From assembly GCF_000966975.1 (NCBI RefSeq), contig NZ_JZWV01000550.1, forward strand, positions 1 to 13,856: DNA of 13,856 bases, written 5' to 3'. A program made the translations under genes and the position numbers. The notes below the pieces were generated by a model. That model ran no database searches. It was given only the letters and a program-made list of their open reading frames with translations, and was not told the DNA's origin. This DNA comes from Streptomyces katrae (GTDB lineage: Bacteria; Actinomycetota; Actinomycetes; Streptomycetales; Streptomycetaceae). Below, one piece after another: positions 1 to 7,647 of the stretch (within the stretch, counting starts at the first letter, position 1; every line of letters begins with the position of its first letter).

Positions 1-33
1 GAGCCGGCGGCAGCAGTACAGCAGCAGACACAC

Positions 34-81
34 GAGAGCCCCGGTGGCCGGCCTCCCCAGGTCCGGCCACCGGGGCCTCTC
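34..81. terminator. GC-rich hairpin, likely terminator
   Basis: An 18-nt left arm (34-51) pairs with a 19-nt right arm (63-81) around an 11-nt loop. The only imperfection is one bulged C in the right arm. There is no T-tract, which is common for Streptomyces terminators. It lies about 85 bp beyond the stop of the minus-strand thiolase. It could end that transcript, or a plus-strand gene lying left of the window, or both. Bases 1-33 are CAG-rich and show nothing else. Confidence 0.75.
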
Positions 82-130
82 GCATCCCATCCCACGGGTT
101 CTGCGGGCGCCCTCCGGCGAGCGGCGCGCC

Positions 131-1424
<1,294 letters not shown>

Positions 1425-1503
1425 ATCTACCGCAGTCTTATGACCTGGACCCCCGGCACGCAAGGGTCTTGCACGCGCCCTCCACGGATTCCACACGCAA
1501 CAG

Positions 1504-1543
1504 TTGACGCGGAAGCCCTTGTCACTTCTAGAACTCGTTACTA
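1504..1543 (+). promoter_or_regulatory. Putative cyp125 promoter with second operator-like site
   Basis: TTGACG at 1504-1509 is a good -35 box. A 17-bp spacer leads to TCTAGA at 1527-1532 as a possible -10. A 19-bp spacer to TAGAAC is the alternative. Overlapping the -10 is TAGAACTCGTTACTA (1529-1543), which carries the AACnnGTT core of the KstR motif but lacks the outer symmetry of the upstream site. A repressor bound here would block the promoter. This is a prediction from spacing only. Confidence 0.4.
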
Positions 1544-1568
1544 CCTTCGAGCCAGCTTCTGATGGGCC

Positions 1569-1590
1569 GTCAGACCTTTTGTCAGACCTT
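1569..1590 (+). repeat. Short direct repeat in the cyp125 leader
   Basis: GTCAGACCTT occurs at 1569-1578 and again at 1581-1590, a 12-bp period. The second copy runs into the ribosome-binding site GGAG (1591-1594). It may be a chance duplication or a regulator half-site pair; nothing in the sequence decides this. Confidence 0.4.
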
Positions 1591-1601
1591 GGAGTCGCCC
1601 G

Positions 1602-2852
1602 ATGTCCTGTCCCGTGCTGCCCGAAGGCTTCGACGCCACCGACCCCGATCTCCTCCAGGAACGGGTCCCGCTGCCGGAGTTCGCGCGGCTCCGGCAGACC
1701 GCGCCCGTCTGGTGGTGCGCACAGCCGCGCGGGATCACCGGGTTCGACGACGAGGGCTACTGGGCCGTCACCCGGCACGCGGACGTCAAGTACGTCTCCA
1801 CGCACCCGGAGCTGTTCTCCTCGACCACCAACACGGCGATCATCCGCTTCAACGCGCACGTCCAGCGCGAGCAGATCGAGGCCCAGCGGCTGATCATGCT
1901 GAACATGGACCCGCCGGAACACACCCGGGTGCGTCAGATCGTGCAGCGCGGCTTCACCCCGCGCGCCATCCGCGGCCTGGAACAGGCCCTGCGCGACCGG
2001 GCACGGAAGATCGTCGGGGAGGCGCGGGCGGCGTCGGGCGACGGCAGCTTCGACTTCGTCACCCAAGTGGCCTGCGAGCTCCCGCTCCAGGCCATCGCCG
2101 AGCTGATCGGCGTACCGCAGCGGGACCGGGCCAAGATCTTCGACTGGTCGAACAAGATGGTCGCCTACGACGACCCGGAGTACGCCATCACCGAGGAGGC
2201 CGGCGCCAACGCGGCCGTGGAGCTGATCGGCTACGCGATGAACCTGGCCGCCGAACGCAAGGAGTGCCCGGCCAAGGACATCGTCACGCAGCTGGTGGCG
2301 GCGGAGGGTGAGGGCAACCTGCGCTCCGACGAGTTCGGGTTCTTCGTGCTGCTGCTGGCGGTCGCGGGGAACGAGACCACGCGCAACGCCATCAGCCACG
2401 GCATGCACGCCTTCCTCACCCACCCCGAGCAGTGGGAGCTCTACAAGGCGACCCGGCCTTCGACGGCCGCGGAGGAGATCGTGCGCTGGGCCACGCCCGT
2501 GGTCTCCTTCCAGCGCACCGCCACCCGGGACACCGAGCTGGGCGGGCAGAAGATCAAGGCGGGCGACCGGGTGGGCATGTTCTACTCCTCCGCCAACCAC
2601 GACCCCGAGGTCTTCCGGGACCCGGAGGTCTTCGACATCACCCGCGACCCGAACCCGCACCTCGGCTTCGGGGGCGGGGGCCCGCACTTCTGCCTGGGCA
2701 AGTCCCTGGCCGTGATGGAGATCGACCTGATCTTCAACGCCCTCGCCGACACCCTGCCCGACCTGCGGCTCGCCACCGAGGACGCGGGGCCCCGGCGGCT
2801 GCGGGCGGCCTGGCTCAACGGAATCAAGGAGCTCCGGGTCAGCGCCAGTTGA
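1602..2852 (+). CDS. cyp125: Cytochrome P450, CYP125 family (steroid 26/27-monooxygenase)
   Basis: A 416-residue soluble P450. It is predicted to oxidise the terminal methyl of the sterol side chain (C26/C27) to start side-chain breakdown, using ferredoxin-delivered electrons. Landmarks are the I-helix AGNETT (255-260, with the conserved acid-alcohol pair replaced by the E-T-T form typical here), the ExxR motif in EEIVRW (E292/R295), and the heme loop GFGGGGPHFC with ligand Cys364. The N-terminus (PVLPEGFDATDPDL) and blocks such as LIMLNMDPPEHTR, GFFVLLLAVAGNETTRN and WLNGIKE resemble mycobacterial CYP125A1, as far as I recall that sequence. The ATG at 1602 has GGAG seven bases upstream. It is divergent from fadA5. 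Unlike the mycobacterial operon, no fadE or hydratase genes follow; a terminator does. No ferredoxin gene is adjacent. Confidence 0.92.
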   Translation: MSCPVLPEGFDATDPDLLQERVPLPEFARLRQTAPVWWCAQPRGITGFDDEGYWAVTRHADVKYVSTHPELFSSTTNTAIIRFNAHVQREQIEAQRLIMLNMDPPEHTRVRQIVQRGFTPRAIRGLEQALRDRARKIVGEARAASGDGSFDFVTQVACELPLQAIAELIGVPQRDRAKIFDWSNKMVAYDDPEYAITEEAGANAAVELIGYAMNLAAERKECPAKDIVTQLVAAEGEGNLRSDEFGFFVLLLAVAGNETTRNAISHGMHAFLTHPEQWELYKATRPSTAAEEIVRWATPVVSFQRTATRDTELGGQKIKAGDRVGMFYSSANHDPEVFRDPEVFDITRDPNPHLGFGGGGPHFCLGKSLAVMEIDLIFNALADTLPDLRLATEDAGPRRLRAAWLNGIKELRVSAS

Positions 2853-2863
2853 CCCGTGACCCA

Positions 2864-2908
2864 GGACGGCAGGGGCCGTCACCTCCCACGCCCCGGCCCC
2901 TGCCGTCC
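2864..2908 (+). terminator. Terminator hairpin after cyp125
   Basis: GGACGGCAGGGGCCG (2864-2878) and CGGCCCCTGCCGTCC (2894-2908) form a perfect 15-bp stem with a 15-nt loop, starting 12 nt after the cyp125 stop. No T-tract follows. Confidence 0.85.
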
Positions 2909-2988
2909 GCCGGTCCGGCCCTGCCGGGCGACCGCCCGGGTGGCGGAACCGCGGAAGTGGGCCGATCCTTGCAGCACGCGGCGATCCA

Positions 2989-3030
2989 CCGAAGGGGCGC
3001 CGGGGCCGTCGGGCCCCGGCGCCCCTTCGG
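2989..3030. terminator. Second strong hairpin, 19-bp perfect stem
   Basis: Bases 2989-3007 pair perfectly with 3012-3030 around a GTCG tetraloop, with no mismatch. It stands about 80 bp beyond the cyp125 terminator with no gene between them. It could be a back-up terminator, or the 3' end of a small RNA encoded between the two hairpins. The remaining intergenic sequence up to 3164 holds only a small 6-bp inverted repeat (3060-3080) and two copies of GGTCCCCCGC (3113-3122 and 3126-3135). Confidence 0.75.
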
Positions 3031-3164
3031 CTGCTGCGGTCTGCGGGTCCGTCAGGGCATGCGGAGGACCGTTTTCCGCAGGTCGCCGTGGCGGAGCGAA
3101 CCGGGCTGCGGAGGTCCCCCGCGGCGGTCCCCCGCACGGGCGTGCGGCCTCAGCCGCCCGGTGC

Positions 3165-3177
3165 CAGACTGGAGCCA
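3165..3177 (+). promoter_or_regulatory. Putative leaderless promoter of the FAD oxidase
   Basis: CAGACT at 3165-3170 is a fair actinobacterial -10, and exactly six bases separate it from the ATG at 3177. Transcription would therefore start at or next to the start codon. The only purine-rich stretch (GGAG, 3171-3174) is two bases from the ATG, too close for a normal ribosome-binding site. I see no convincing -35 box. Confidence 0.5.
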
Positions 3178-4562
3178 TGGCCACGGTCACGGCTGCGCCG
3201 GGCCCCTCCTTCCGGGGACGGCTGGTGCGGCCCGGAGACCCCACGTACGACGAGGACCGGCGGGTCTGGAACGGCTCGGTCGACCGGCACCCCGCCCTCG
3301 TCGCCTGCTGCGCGGGCGTCGCGGACGTGAAGGACGCCGTACGGTTCGCGGCCGGCGAGGGGCTGCCCCTGGCCGTCCGCTCCGGCGGCCACAGCTTCCC
3401 CGGGCACTCGGTGTGCGACGACGGGATCGTCCTCGACCTCTCCGCGATGCGCGGCATCCGCGTGGACCCCGAGGCCCGTACCGTGCGCGCCCAGGCGGGG
3501 GTGCGGCTCGGCGAGCTGGACCGGGAGACCCAGGCGTTCGGGCTGGCGGTCCCGGCCGGGATCGTCACGACCACCGGACTGGCCGGACTGACCCTCGGCG
3601 GCGGGATCGGCTGGCTGATGCGCAAGTACGGGCTGACGATCGACCAGCTGCTGTCGGTGGACGTGGTCACGGCCGACGGTTCGTTCCTGACGGCGGACGA
3701 GGAGCGGAACTCCGAACTCTTCTGGGGGATCCGCGGCGGAGGCGGGAACTTCGGGATCGTGACCGAGTTCGAGTTCCGCCTCAACCCGGTGGGACCGGTG
3801 GTGCTCGCGGGTCCGGTCCTGTGGCCGATGGAGGAGTCGGCGCGGCTGCTGCGCCTGTACCGGGACTGGATCACCGACGTCCCGGACGAGCTGACGACGG
3901 CGGTCGTGCACCGCCGGGTGCCGCCGGTGCCGTTCATGCCGCAGGAACTGCACGGGCGGCCGGTGGTGATGGTGGTGTGCTGCTACGCCGGCCCGGTCGA
4001 GGACGGCGAGAAGGTGCTGCGACCGCTGCGCGAGGCGGGCCCGCCGCCCCTGCTGGACCTGTGCACGCCCAAGCCGTTCACCGCCCACCAGGCGATGTTC
4101 GACCCGTCCTTCCCGCGCGGGCGCTGGTACTACTTCAAGTCCTGCGACGTGGACCGGCTGGAGGACGAGGTCATCGACATCACCGCCGAACACGCCGCCC
4201 GGATCACCTCACCCCTCACCGCCTTCCCGATCTTCCAGCTCGGCGGGGCGATCCGGCGGGTCGGCGACGAGGAGACGGCCTTCGGCGGGCGCTCCGGCGG
4301 CCATACCTTCAACATCAACGGAACGACGGAGGGCCCCGAGGGGTTCCAGGCGGAGCGGGAATGGGCGCGGGGCCTGTGGTCGGCACTCGCCCCCTACCAG
4401 ACCGGCGTCTACTCCAACTTCCTCATGGAGGAGGGCGAGGAGCGGGTCGCGCAGGCCTACGGGGAGGCCAAGTACCGGCGTCTGCGGGAGCTGAAGCGCC
4501 ACTACGACCCCGACAACCTCTTCCGCCTCAACCAGAACATCCCTCCGGCCGCCGCCTCCTGA
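3177..4562 (+). CDS. FAD-linked (BBE-type) oxidase
   Basis: A 461-residue flavin oxidase of the PCMH/BBE family, which includes berberine bridge enzyme, 6-hydroxynicotine oxidase and sugar oxidases. The FAD-binding half covers roughly residues 40-220. RSGGHS places His72 as the likely covalent 8-alpha-histidyl FAD link. GLTLGGGIGWLMRKYGL and FWGIRGGGGNFGIVTEFEF are the cofactor-binding signatures. The C-terminal BBE segment ends in YDPDNLFRLNQNIPP. Where bicovalent members carry a cysteine (G-T-C-P), this protein reads G-I-V-T, so only a single covalent link is expected. I chose the ATG at 3177 because the family domain begins right after it. The frame stays open upstream to 2856, but that stretch covers the hairpins and lacks family similarity. 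The substrate cannot be predicted. Hairpins separate it from cyp125, so a shared operon is unlikely. Confidence 0.88.
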   Translation: MATVTAAPGPSFRGRLVRPGDPTYDEDRRVWNGSVDRHPALVACCAGVADVKDAVRFAAGEGLPLAVRSGGHSFPGHSVCDDGIVLDLSAMRGIRVDPEARTVRAQAGVRLGELDRETQAFGLAVPAGIVTTTGLAGLTLGGGIGWLMRKYGLTIDQLLSVDVVTADGSFLTADEERNSELFWGIRGGGGNFGIVTEFEFRLNPVGPVVLAGPVLWPMEESARLLRLYRDWITDVPDELTTAVVHRRVPPVPFMPQELHGRPVVMVVCCYAGPVEDGEKVLRPLREAGPPPLLDLCTPKPFTAHQAMFDPSFPRGRWYYFKSCDVDRLEDEVIDITAEHAARITSPLTAFPIFQLGGAIRRVGDEETAFGGRSGGHTFNINGTTEGPEGFQAEREWARGLWSALAPYQTGVYSNFLMEEGEERVAQAYGEAKYRRLRELKRHYDPDNLFRLNQNIPPAAAS

Positions 4563-4614
4563 CCCCGCGTCCTCTCCCCGCCTCCTCCTGACCCGCCTCC
4601 TGACCCCGCGTCCT
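4553..4614. repeat. 21-bp direct repeat between convergent gene ends
   Basis: CGCCTCCTGACCCCGCGTCCT occurs exactly at 4553-4573 and 4594-4614, 41 bp apart, with a degenerate partial copy between. The first copy contains the TGA of the FAD oxidase; the second reaches the stop of the minus-strand GT87-PAP2 gene. The 50-bp gap 4563-4612 has no clear hairpin, unlike the other convergent gaps here. Confidence 0.75.
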
Positions 4615-6685
4615 ACCGCTGCACGGCGGCCAGCCGGTCGGGCTCCCCGGCCGGTCTGCGCTGCACGGGCAGGCTGACCCGCAGCCCGCGCGGCCCCGAC
4701 AGGACGTGGACCAGCCCGAAGCCCGCTCCGACGACGGCCGCGCCGCCCACCGCGTCCAGCACCCAGTGGTTGGCGGTGGCCACGATCGCGCACACCGTGA
4801 TCAGCGGGTGCAGCGCGCCCAGCAGCTTCTGCCAGCCCTTCGGCGCCAGCACGACGACCACGGTCCCGCACCACAGCGACCAGCCGAAGTGCAGCGAGGG
4901 CATCGCCGCGTACTGGTTGGAGATCGCGGTCATCGCCCCGTACGAGGGGTTCGCCAGGTCCTGCGCCCCGTGCACGGTGTCGACGAAGCCGAGGCCCGGC
5001 ATCAGCCGCGGCGGGGCGAGCGGGAACAGCCAGAACCCGGCCAGCGCGAGGGCGGTGGCCAGGCCCAGCGAGGCCCGCGCCCAGCGGTAGTCGCCGGGAC
5101 GGCGCCAGTAGAGGACGGCGAGGATCCCGAGGGGCACCACGAAGTGGAAGGAGGAGTAGTAGAAGTTGAAAAACCCTTCCACCCACGGCGTGTCGGCCAC
5201 CGCCCGGTTCACGGCCCGTTCGATGTCGATGCCGAGGATCCCCTCGACGCCGTGGACCAGGCTCCCGTTGCGCTCGGCGAGGGGGCGGCTGGCCGGGGCG
5301 GCGGCGCGGATGTGCGAGTAGACCGAGTAGCCGACCCGTATCAGCAGGAGTTCCAGCAGCAGGCTGGGGCGCGACAGCGCGCGCCGCCAGAACGGCAGCA
5401 GCGGCACCCGCGCCCAGCGGGCGGCGACGGGCCGGCCGTGGACGGTGGGGACGGGCTCACGCCAGTACGGGGAGGAGCGCGGCAGGAACGGCACGGCGCA
5501 GGCCGCCGCCACGGCCGTGAGGAGCGGCACGTTGTCCCGTACGGGGGCCAGCGCGGCCAGGTTGGGCAGCAGGACCGCACTCGGCAGGGTGATGGCCAGC
5601 ACCACGGCCACCGGCCACACCCGCCGGTCGGCGGCCCGCTCACCCACCTTGCCGGCCACCGCGAGGAGCACCCACAGCAGTTGGTGGCGCCAGCCGGTCG
5701 GGGACACGGCGACGGCCGCGCAGCCGGTGACGGCGACGGCGAGCAGCAGCTGGCCGTCGCGGGCGTAGCGGGCGGCGCGGCGCAGCGCGGCCCAGGTGAC
5801 CGCGGCGGCGAGGGCGGCGTAGAGGAGGATCTCGCCGGGGCCCCTGAGGCCGAAGCGGAGCAGGGCGCCGTGGACGGACTGGTTGGCGAGGCCGTCGGGG
5901 GATCCGCCGAGGCCGGTGCCGGCGAGGTGGTGGATCCAGTACGTCCACGAGTCGCGCGGCAGGGCGGCCCAGGCCAGCACGGTGGCCGCGGCGAAGGTGG
6001 CGGCGGCGGCCCGGGCCGTGGGACGGCGCCCGGTGAGCCACAGCAGCGGGGCGAAGAGCAGCAGGGCGGGCTGGAGGGCCGCGGCGAGGCCGACGAGGAG
6101 GCCGGCGGGCTTCCCGCCGGGCATCCGGAAGAAGGCCAGGAGCACCAGCAGGACGGGCAGGACGGCGGTCTGGCCCGGGAAGGCGGCCGCACGGACGGGC
6201 AGCGAGACCATCATCAGCGCGACCAGCACGGGCGCGGCGAGCAGCGCGGTGCGGCGCGGCACCGGGTCGGGGAGCCCGCGCGCGGCGACCACGCCGACGG
6301 CGGCGACGAGCAGCAGGGTCACGCAGGTCCAGGCCACCTCCAGGGAGGAGGGCGCGCCGAGCCCGGCCAGGGGTTTGAGGACGAGGCCGGCGAAGGGGGT
6401 GCCGGTGAACCGTCCGGCGTCGTAGAGGGTGCCCGGGGGCGCGGTGCTCGCCGAGAGGTGGAGCTCGCTGAACCACTCGCCCGGGGGCACGCGCAGCACG
6501 GAGGCGGCCTGTCTGACGGTGAGCACCGCCGCGAGCGCCCACAGCAGGAGGCGCACCGCCCCGAGCCTGCCGCCACCGCCCATGACCGCGGCATGTCCGT
6601 TCGGCCCGCCGTGCTCCGCCGCATCAGCCACGCCTCGCCGTCCTCCCGCCCTGCCGACCGCAACCCCGGCTCCGTCCGGCTCCAC
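4613..6685 (-). CDS. Fused GT87-like glycosyltransferase / PAP2 (AUR1-like) membrane protein
   Basis: A polytopic membrane protein of up to 690 residues. The N-terminal part (about 35-430) is a string of hydrophobic helices resembling the GT87 polyprenyl-phosphate-mannose-dependent mannosyltransferases. The C-terminal part (about 440-660) is a PAP2_3/AUR1-like lipid-phosphatase domain, with PSLHFGW near residue 597 and NHWVLD near 638 (the His and HxxxD elements of the PAP2 active site). A role in building or recycling envelope phospho-glycolipids is inferred. The GT87 part is diverged: the usual acidic residue in the first outer loop (D-x-x-V-Y) is not obvious, only SELHLSAS followed by LYD. 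The start is uncertain. A GTG at 6685 gives the longest form, but its first 34 residues are Gly/Ala-rich. The ATG at 6583, just before the first helix, is a good alternative. Neither has a strong ribosome-binding site. Confidence 0.82.
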   Translation of the reverse strand: MEPDGAGVAVGRAGGRRGVADAAEHGGPNGHAAVMGGGGRLGAVRLLLWALAAVLTVRQAASVLRVPPGEWFSELHLSASTAPPGTLYDAGRFTGTPFAGLVLKPLAGLGAPSSLEVAWTCVTLLLVAAVGVVAARGLPDPVPRRTALLAAPVLVALMMVSLPVRAAAFPGQTAVLPVLLVLLAFFRMPGGKPAGLLVGLAAALQPALLLFAPLLWLTGRRPTARAAAATFAAATVLAWAALPRDSWTYWIHHLAGTGLGGSPDGLANQSVHGALLRFGLRGPGEILLYAALAAAVTWAALRRAARYARDGQLLLAVAVTGCAAVAVSPTGWRHQLLWVLLAVAGKVGERAADRRVWPVAVVLAITLPSAVLLPNLAALAPVRDNVPLLTAVAAACAVPFLPRSSPYWREPVPTVHGRPVAARWARVPLLPFWRRALSRPSLLLELLLIRVGYSVYSHIRAAAPASRPLAERNGSLVHGVEGILGIDIERAVNRAVADTPWVEGFFNFYYSSFHFVVPLGILAVLYWRRPGDYRWARASLGLATALALAGFWLFPLAPPRLMPGLGFVDTVHGAQDLANPSYGAMTAISNQYAAMPSLHFGWSLWCGTVVVVLAPKGWQKLLGALHPLITVCAIVATANHWVLDAVGGAAVVGAGFGLVHVLSGPRGLRVSLPVQRRPAGEPDRLAAVQR

Positions 6686-6764
6686 CCGGCCGCCGCACCG
6701 CGGCTCACGCCGCGCCTGTCACTGGGGTTGACTACCGGGACGACGATATCCCCCGCGGGATCCC

Positions 6765-6777
6765 TAGGATGGCGGCA
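6765..6777 (+). promoter_or_regulatory. Putative leaderless promoter of the MhuD-like gene
   Basis: TAGGAT at 6765-6770 is a near-consensus -10, followed by GGCGGC and then the ATG at 6777. This geometry puts the transcript start on the start codon. No ribosome-binding site is present. A TTGACT at 6728 is too far upstream (31 bp) to be the -35. Confidence 0.65.
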
Positions 6778-7094
6778 TGAGCATCGTGAAGATCAACGCC
6801 CTGACCGTTCCCGACGAACAGCGGGAGGTGCTGGAGCAGCGGTTCGCCTCGCGGGCGGGTGCCGTGGAGTCCTCGGACGGGTTCGAGTGGTTCGAGCTGC
6901 TGCGGCCGATCGAGGGCACGGACCAGTACCTCGTGTACACGCGCTGGCGTTCCGAGGAGGACTTCCAGGCGTGGATGGAGGGGCCTATGAAGGCGGCGCA
7001 CCAGGGCGGCGGGGACCGGCCGAAGCCTGCGGCGTCGGGGTCGCAGGTGTGGTCGTTCGAGGTCGTGCAGCAGGCGGCGCCGAAGAAGGCGTGA
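6777..7094 (+). CDS. MhuD/IsdG-like heme-degrading monooxygenase
   Basis: A 105-residue protein of the antibiotic-biosynthesis-monooxygenase fold. It closely follows mycobacterial MhuD: it starts V-V/I-KINA, and it keeps Asn7, Arg22, Arg26, Trp66 (in FQAW) and the proximal heme ligand His75 (in AAH) at the same residue numbers. LLRP and FEVV also match. MhuD opens heme in the cytosol to release iron without CO, forming mycobilin; IsdG-type enzymes form staphylobilin. Here the heme-binding prediction rests on these residues, and the product is unknown. The length (105) equals that of MhuD. It appears to have its own leaderless promoter, and no heme-uptake genes are adjacent. Databases may label it only as an ABM-domain protein. 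The alternative is a cofactor-free quinone-forming monooxygenase, but conservation of His75 argues against that. Confidence 0.85.
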   Translation: MSIVKINALTVPDEQREVLEQRFASRAGAVESSDGFEWFELLRPIEGTDQYLVYTRWRSEEDFQAWMEGPMKAAHQGGGDRPKPAASGSQVWSFEVVQQAAPKKA

Positions 7095-7100
7095 GGACGG

Positions 7101-7137
7101 CGGACGGGCCCAGGGCGTGCGTTCCCGGGCCCGTCCG
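7101..7137. terminator. Bidirectional terminator hairpin
   Basis: CGGACGGGCCC (7101-7111) and GGGCCCGTCCG (7127-7137) form a perfect 11-bp stem. The stem can extend by GGG/CCC past a bulged A. It fills the gap between the convergent MhuD-like and SnoaL-like genes and can serve both. Confidence 0.85.
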
Positions 7138-7146
7138 TTCGGGCGC

Positions 7147-7542
7147 TCAGCTCCAGAAGGCGTCGCTCTCGTCGATGTCCTGCGTGCACTGGTCGATGTC
7201 GGTGATCTTGCCGCCGACGATGGTGAAGAAGAGCCCTTCGTGGATCTCGATGCCCCGGTCGCCGCGGTCCGCCATGGTGGTGTGGAAGGACATCGCGTGG
7301 CCCCTGCCGTCGACCAAGACGCGCTCCAGGGTGACCCGCAAGGTGCCCTTGGTCTCCTCTGCCATGCGGCGGTAGAGGTCGAGGACCGCTTCCCGTCCCT
7401 TGTGGTGCCCGGACAGGGGGCTGGTGCCGGGCACGTGGTGGATGACGTCAGCCGTCATCATGCCGCCCAGGGTCTCCATGTCGCCCTTGCCGAAGGCCTC
7501 GTAGCCGCGGCGGATCAGGGCACAGTCCGGATGCTCCGACAT
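7147..7542 (-). CDS. SnoaL-like / NTF2-fold protein
   Basis: A 131-residue single-domain protein with the NTF2/SnoaL pattern: an N-terminal helix pair (ALIRRGYEAFGKGDMETL), then HHVPGTSPLSGHHKGREAV, then a beta sheet ending in GKITDIDQCTQDIDESDAFW. Family members are polyketide cyclases, isomerases or carriers of small hydrophobic ligands, and many have no known reaction. No function can be assigned here. The ATG at 7542 is preferred: AAGGGTGG lies upstream at normal spacing and family similarity begins there. An in-frame ATG at 7587 would add 15 residues. It is divergent from the GNAT gene, with about 100 bp for both promoters. Confidence 0.8.
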   Translation of the reverse strand: MSEHPDCALIRRGYEAFGKGDMETLGGMMTADVIHHVPGTSPLSGHHKGREAVLDLYRRMAEETKGTLRVTLERVLVDGRGHAMSFHTTMADRGDRGIEIHEGLFFTIVGGKITDIDQCTQDIDESDAFWS

Positions 7543-7634
7543 GACCGTCCACCCTTCGCTCGTGTGATTTACGCCTTTCCTCATCATCAGCCCGTGCCTG
7601 TGGATATTCCACGCGGGGGACGGGGGCGGGTCTC

Positions 7635-7647
7635 CACAATGGCGGCA
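7635..7647 (+). promoter_or_regulatory. Putative leaderless promoter of the GNAT gene
   Basis: CACAAT (7635-7640), then GGCGGC, then the ATG at 7647. This is the same spacing, and the same GGCGGC spacer, as the promoter at 6765. There is no ribosome-binding site ahead of the ATG. An in-frame ATG at 7668 has an AGGA about 12 bases upstream and is the alternative start. Confidence 0.5.

Noticed and set aside
1..33. 3' end of a plus-strand coding gene with CAG-rich codons
   Set aside because: It is too short to judge, and no stop codon can be tied to a recognisable protein end before the hairpin at 34.
2856..3176. An N-terminal extension of the FAD oxidase
   Set aside because: The in-frame extension is made of terminator hairpins, has Pro/Arg/Gly-rich content and no FAD-oxidase similarity. 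The family domain starts after the ATG at 3177.
2432..4591. A 719-codon plus-strand frame over cyp125 and the FAD oxidase
   Set aside because: It is a shifted frame of two well-identified genes and crosses two terminator hairpins; no family resemblance.
4706..7375. An 889-codon open frame on the plus strand
   Set aside because: It lies antisense to the GT87-PAP2 gene, whose membrane helices and PAP2 motifs are unmistakable. The plus-strand product is low-complexity Arg/Gly/Glu/Gln sequence.
7543..7587. Longer start for the SnoaL-like protein at 7587
   Set aside because: The 15 extra residues do not look like the family, and the ATG at 7542 has a suitable ribosome-binding site. It remains a minor alternative.
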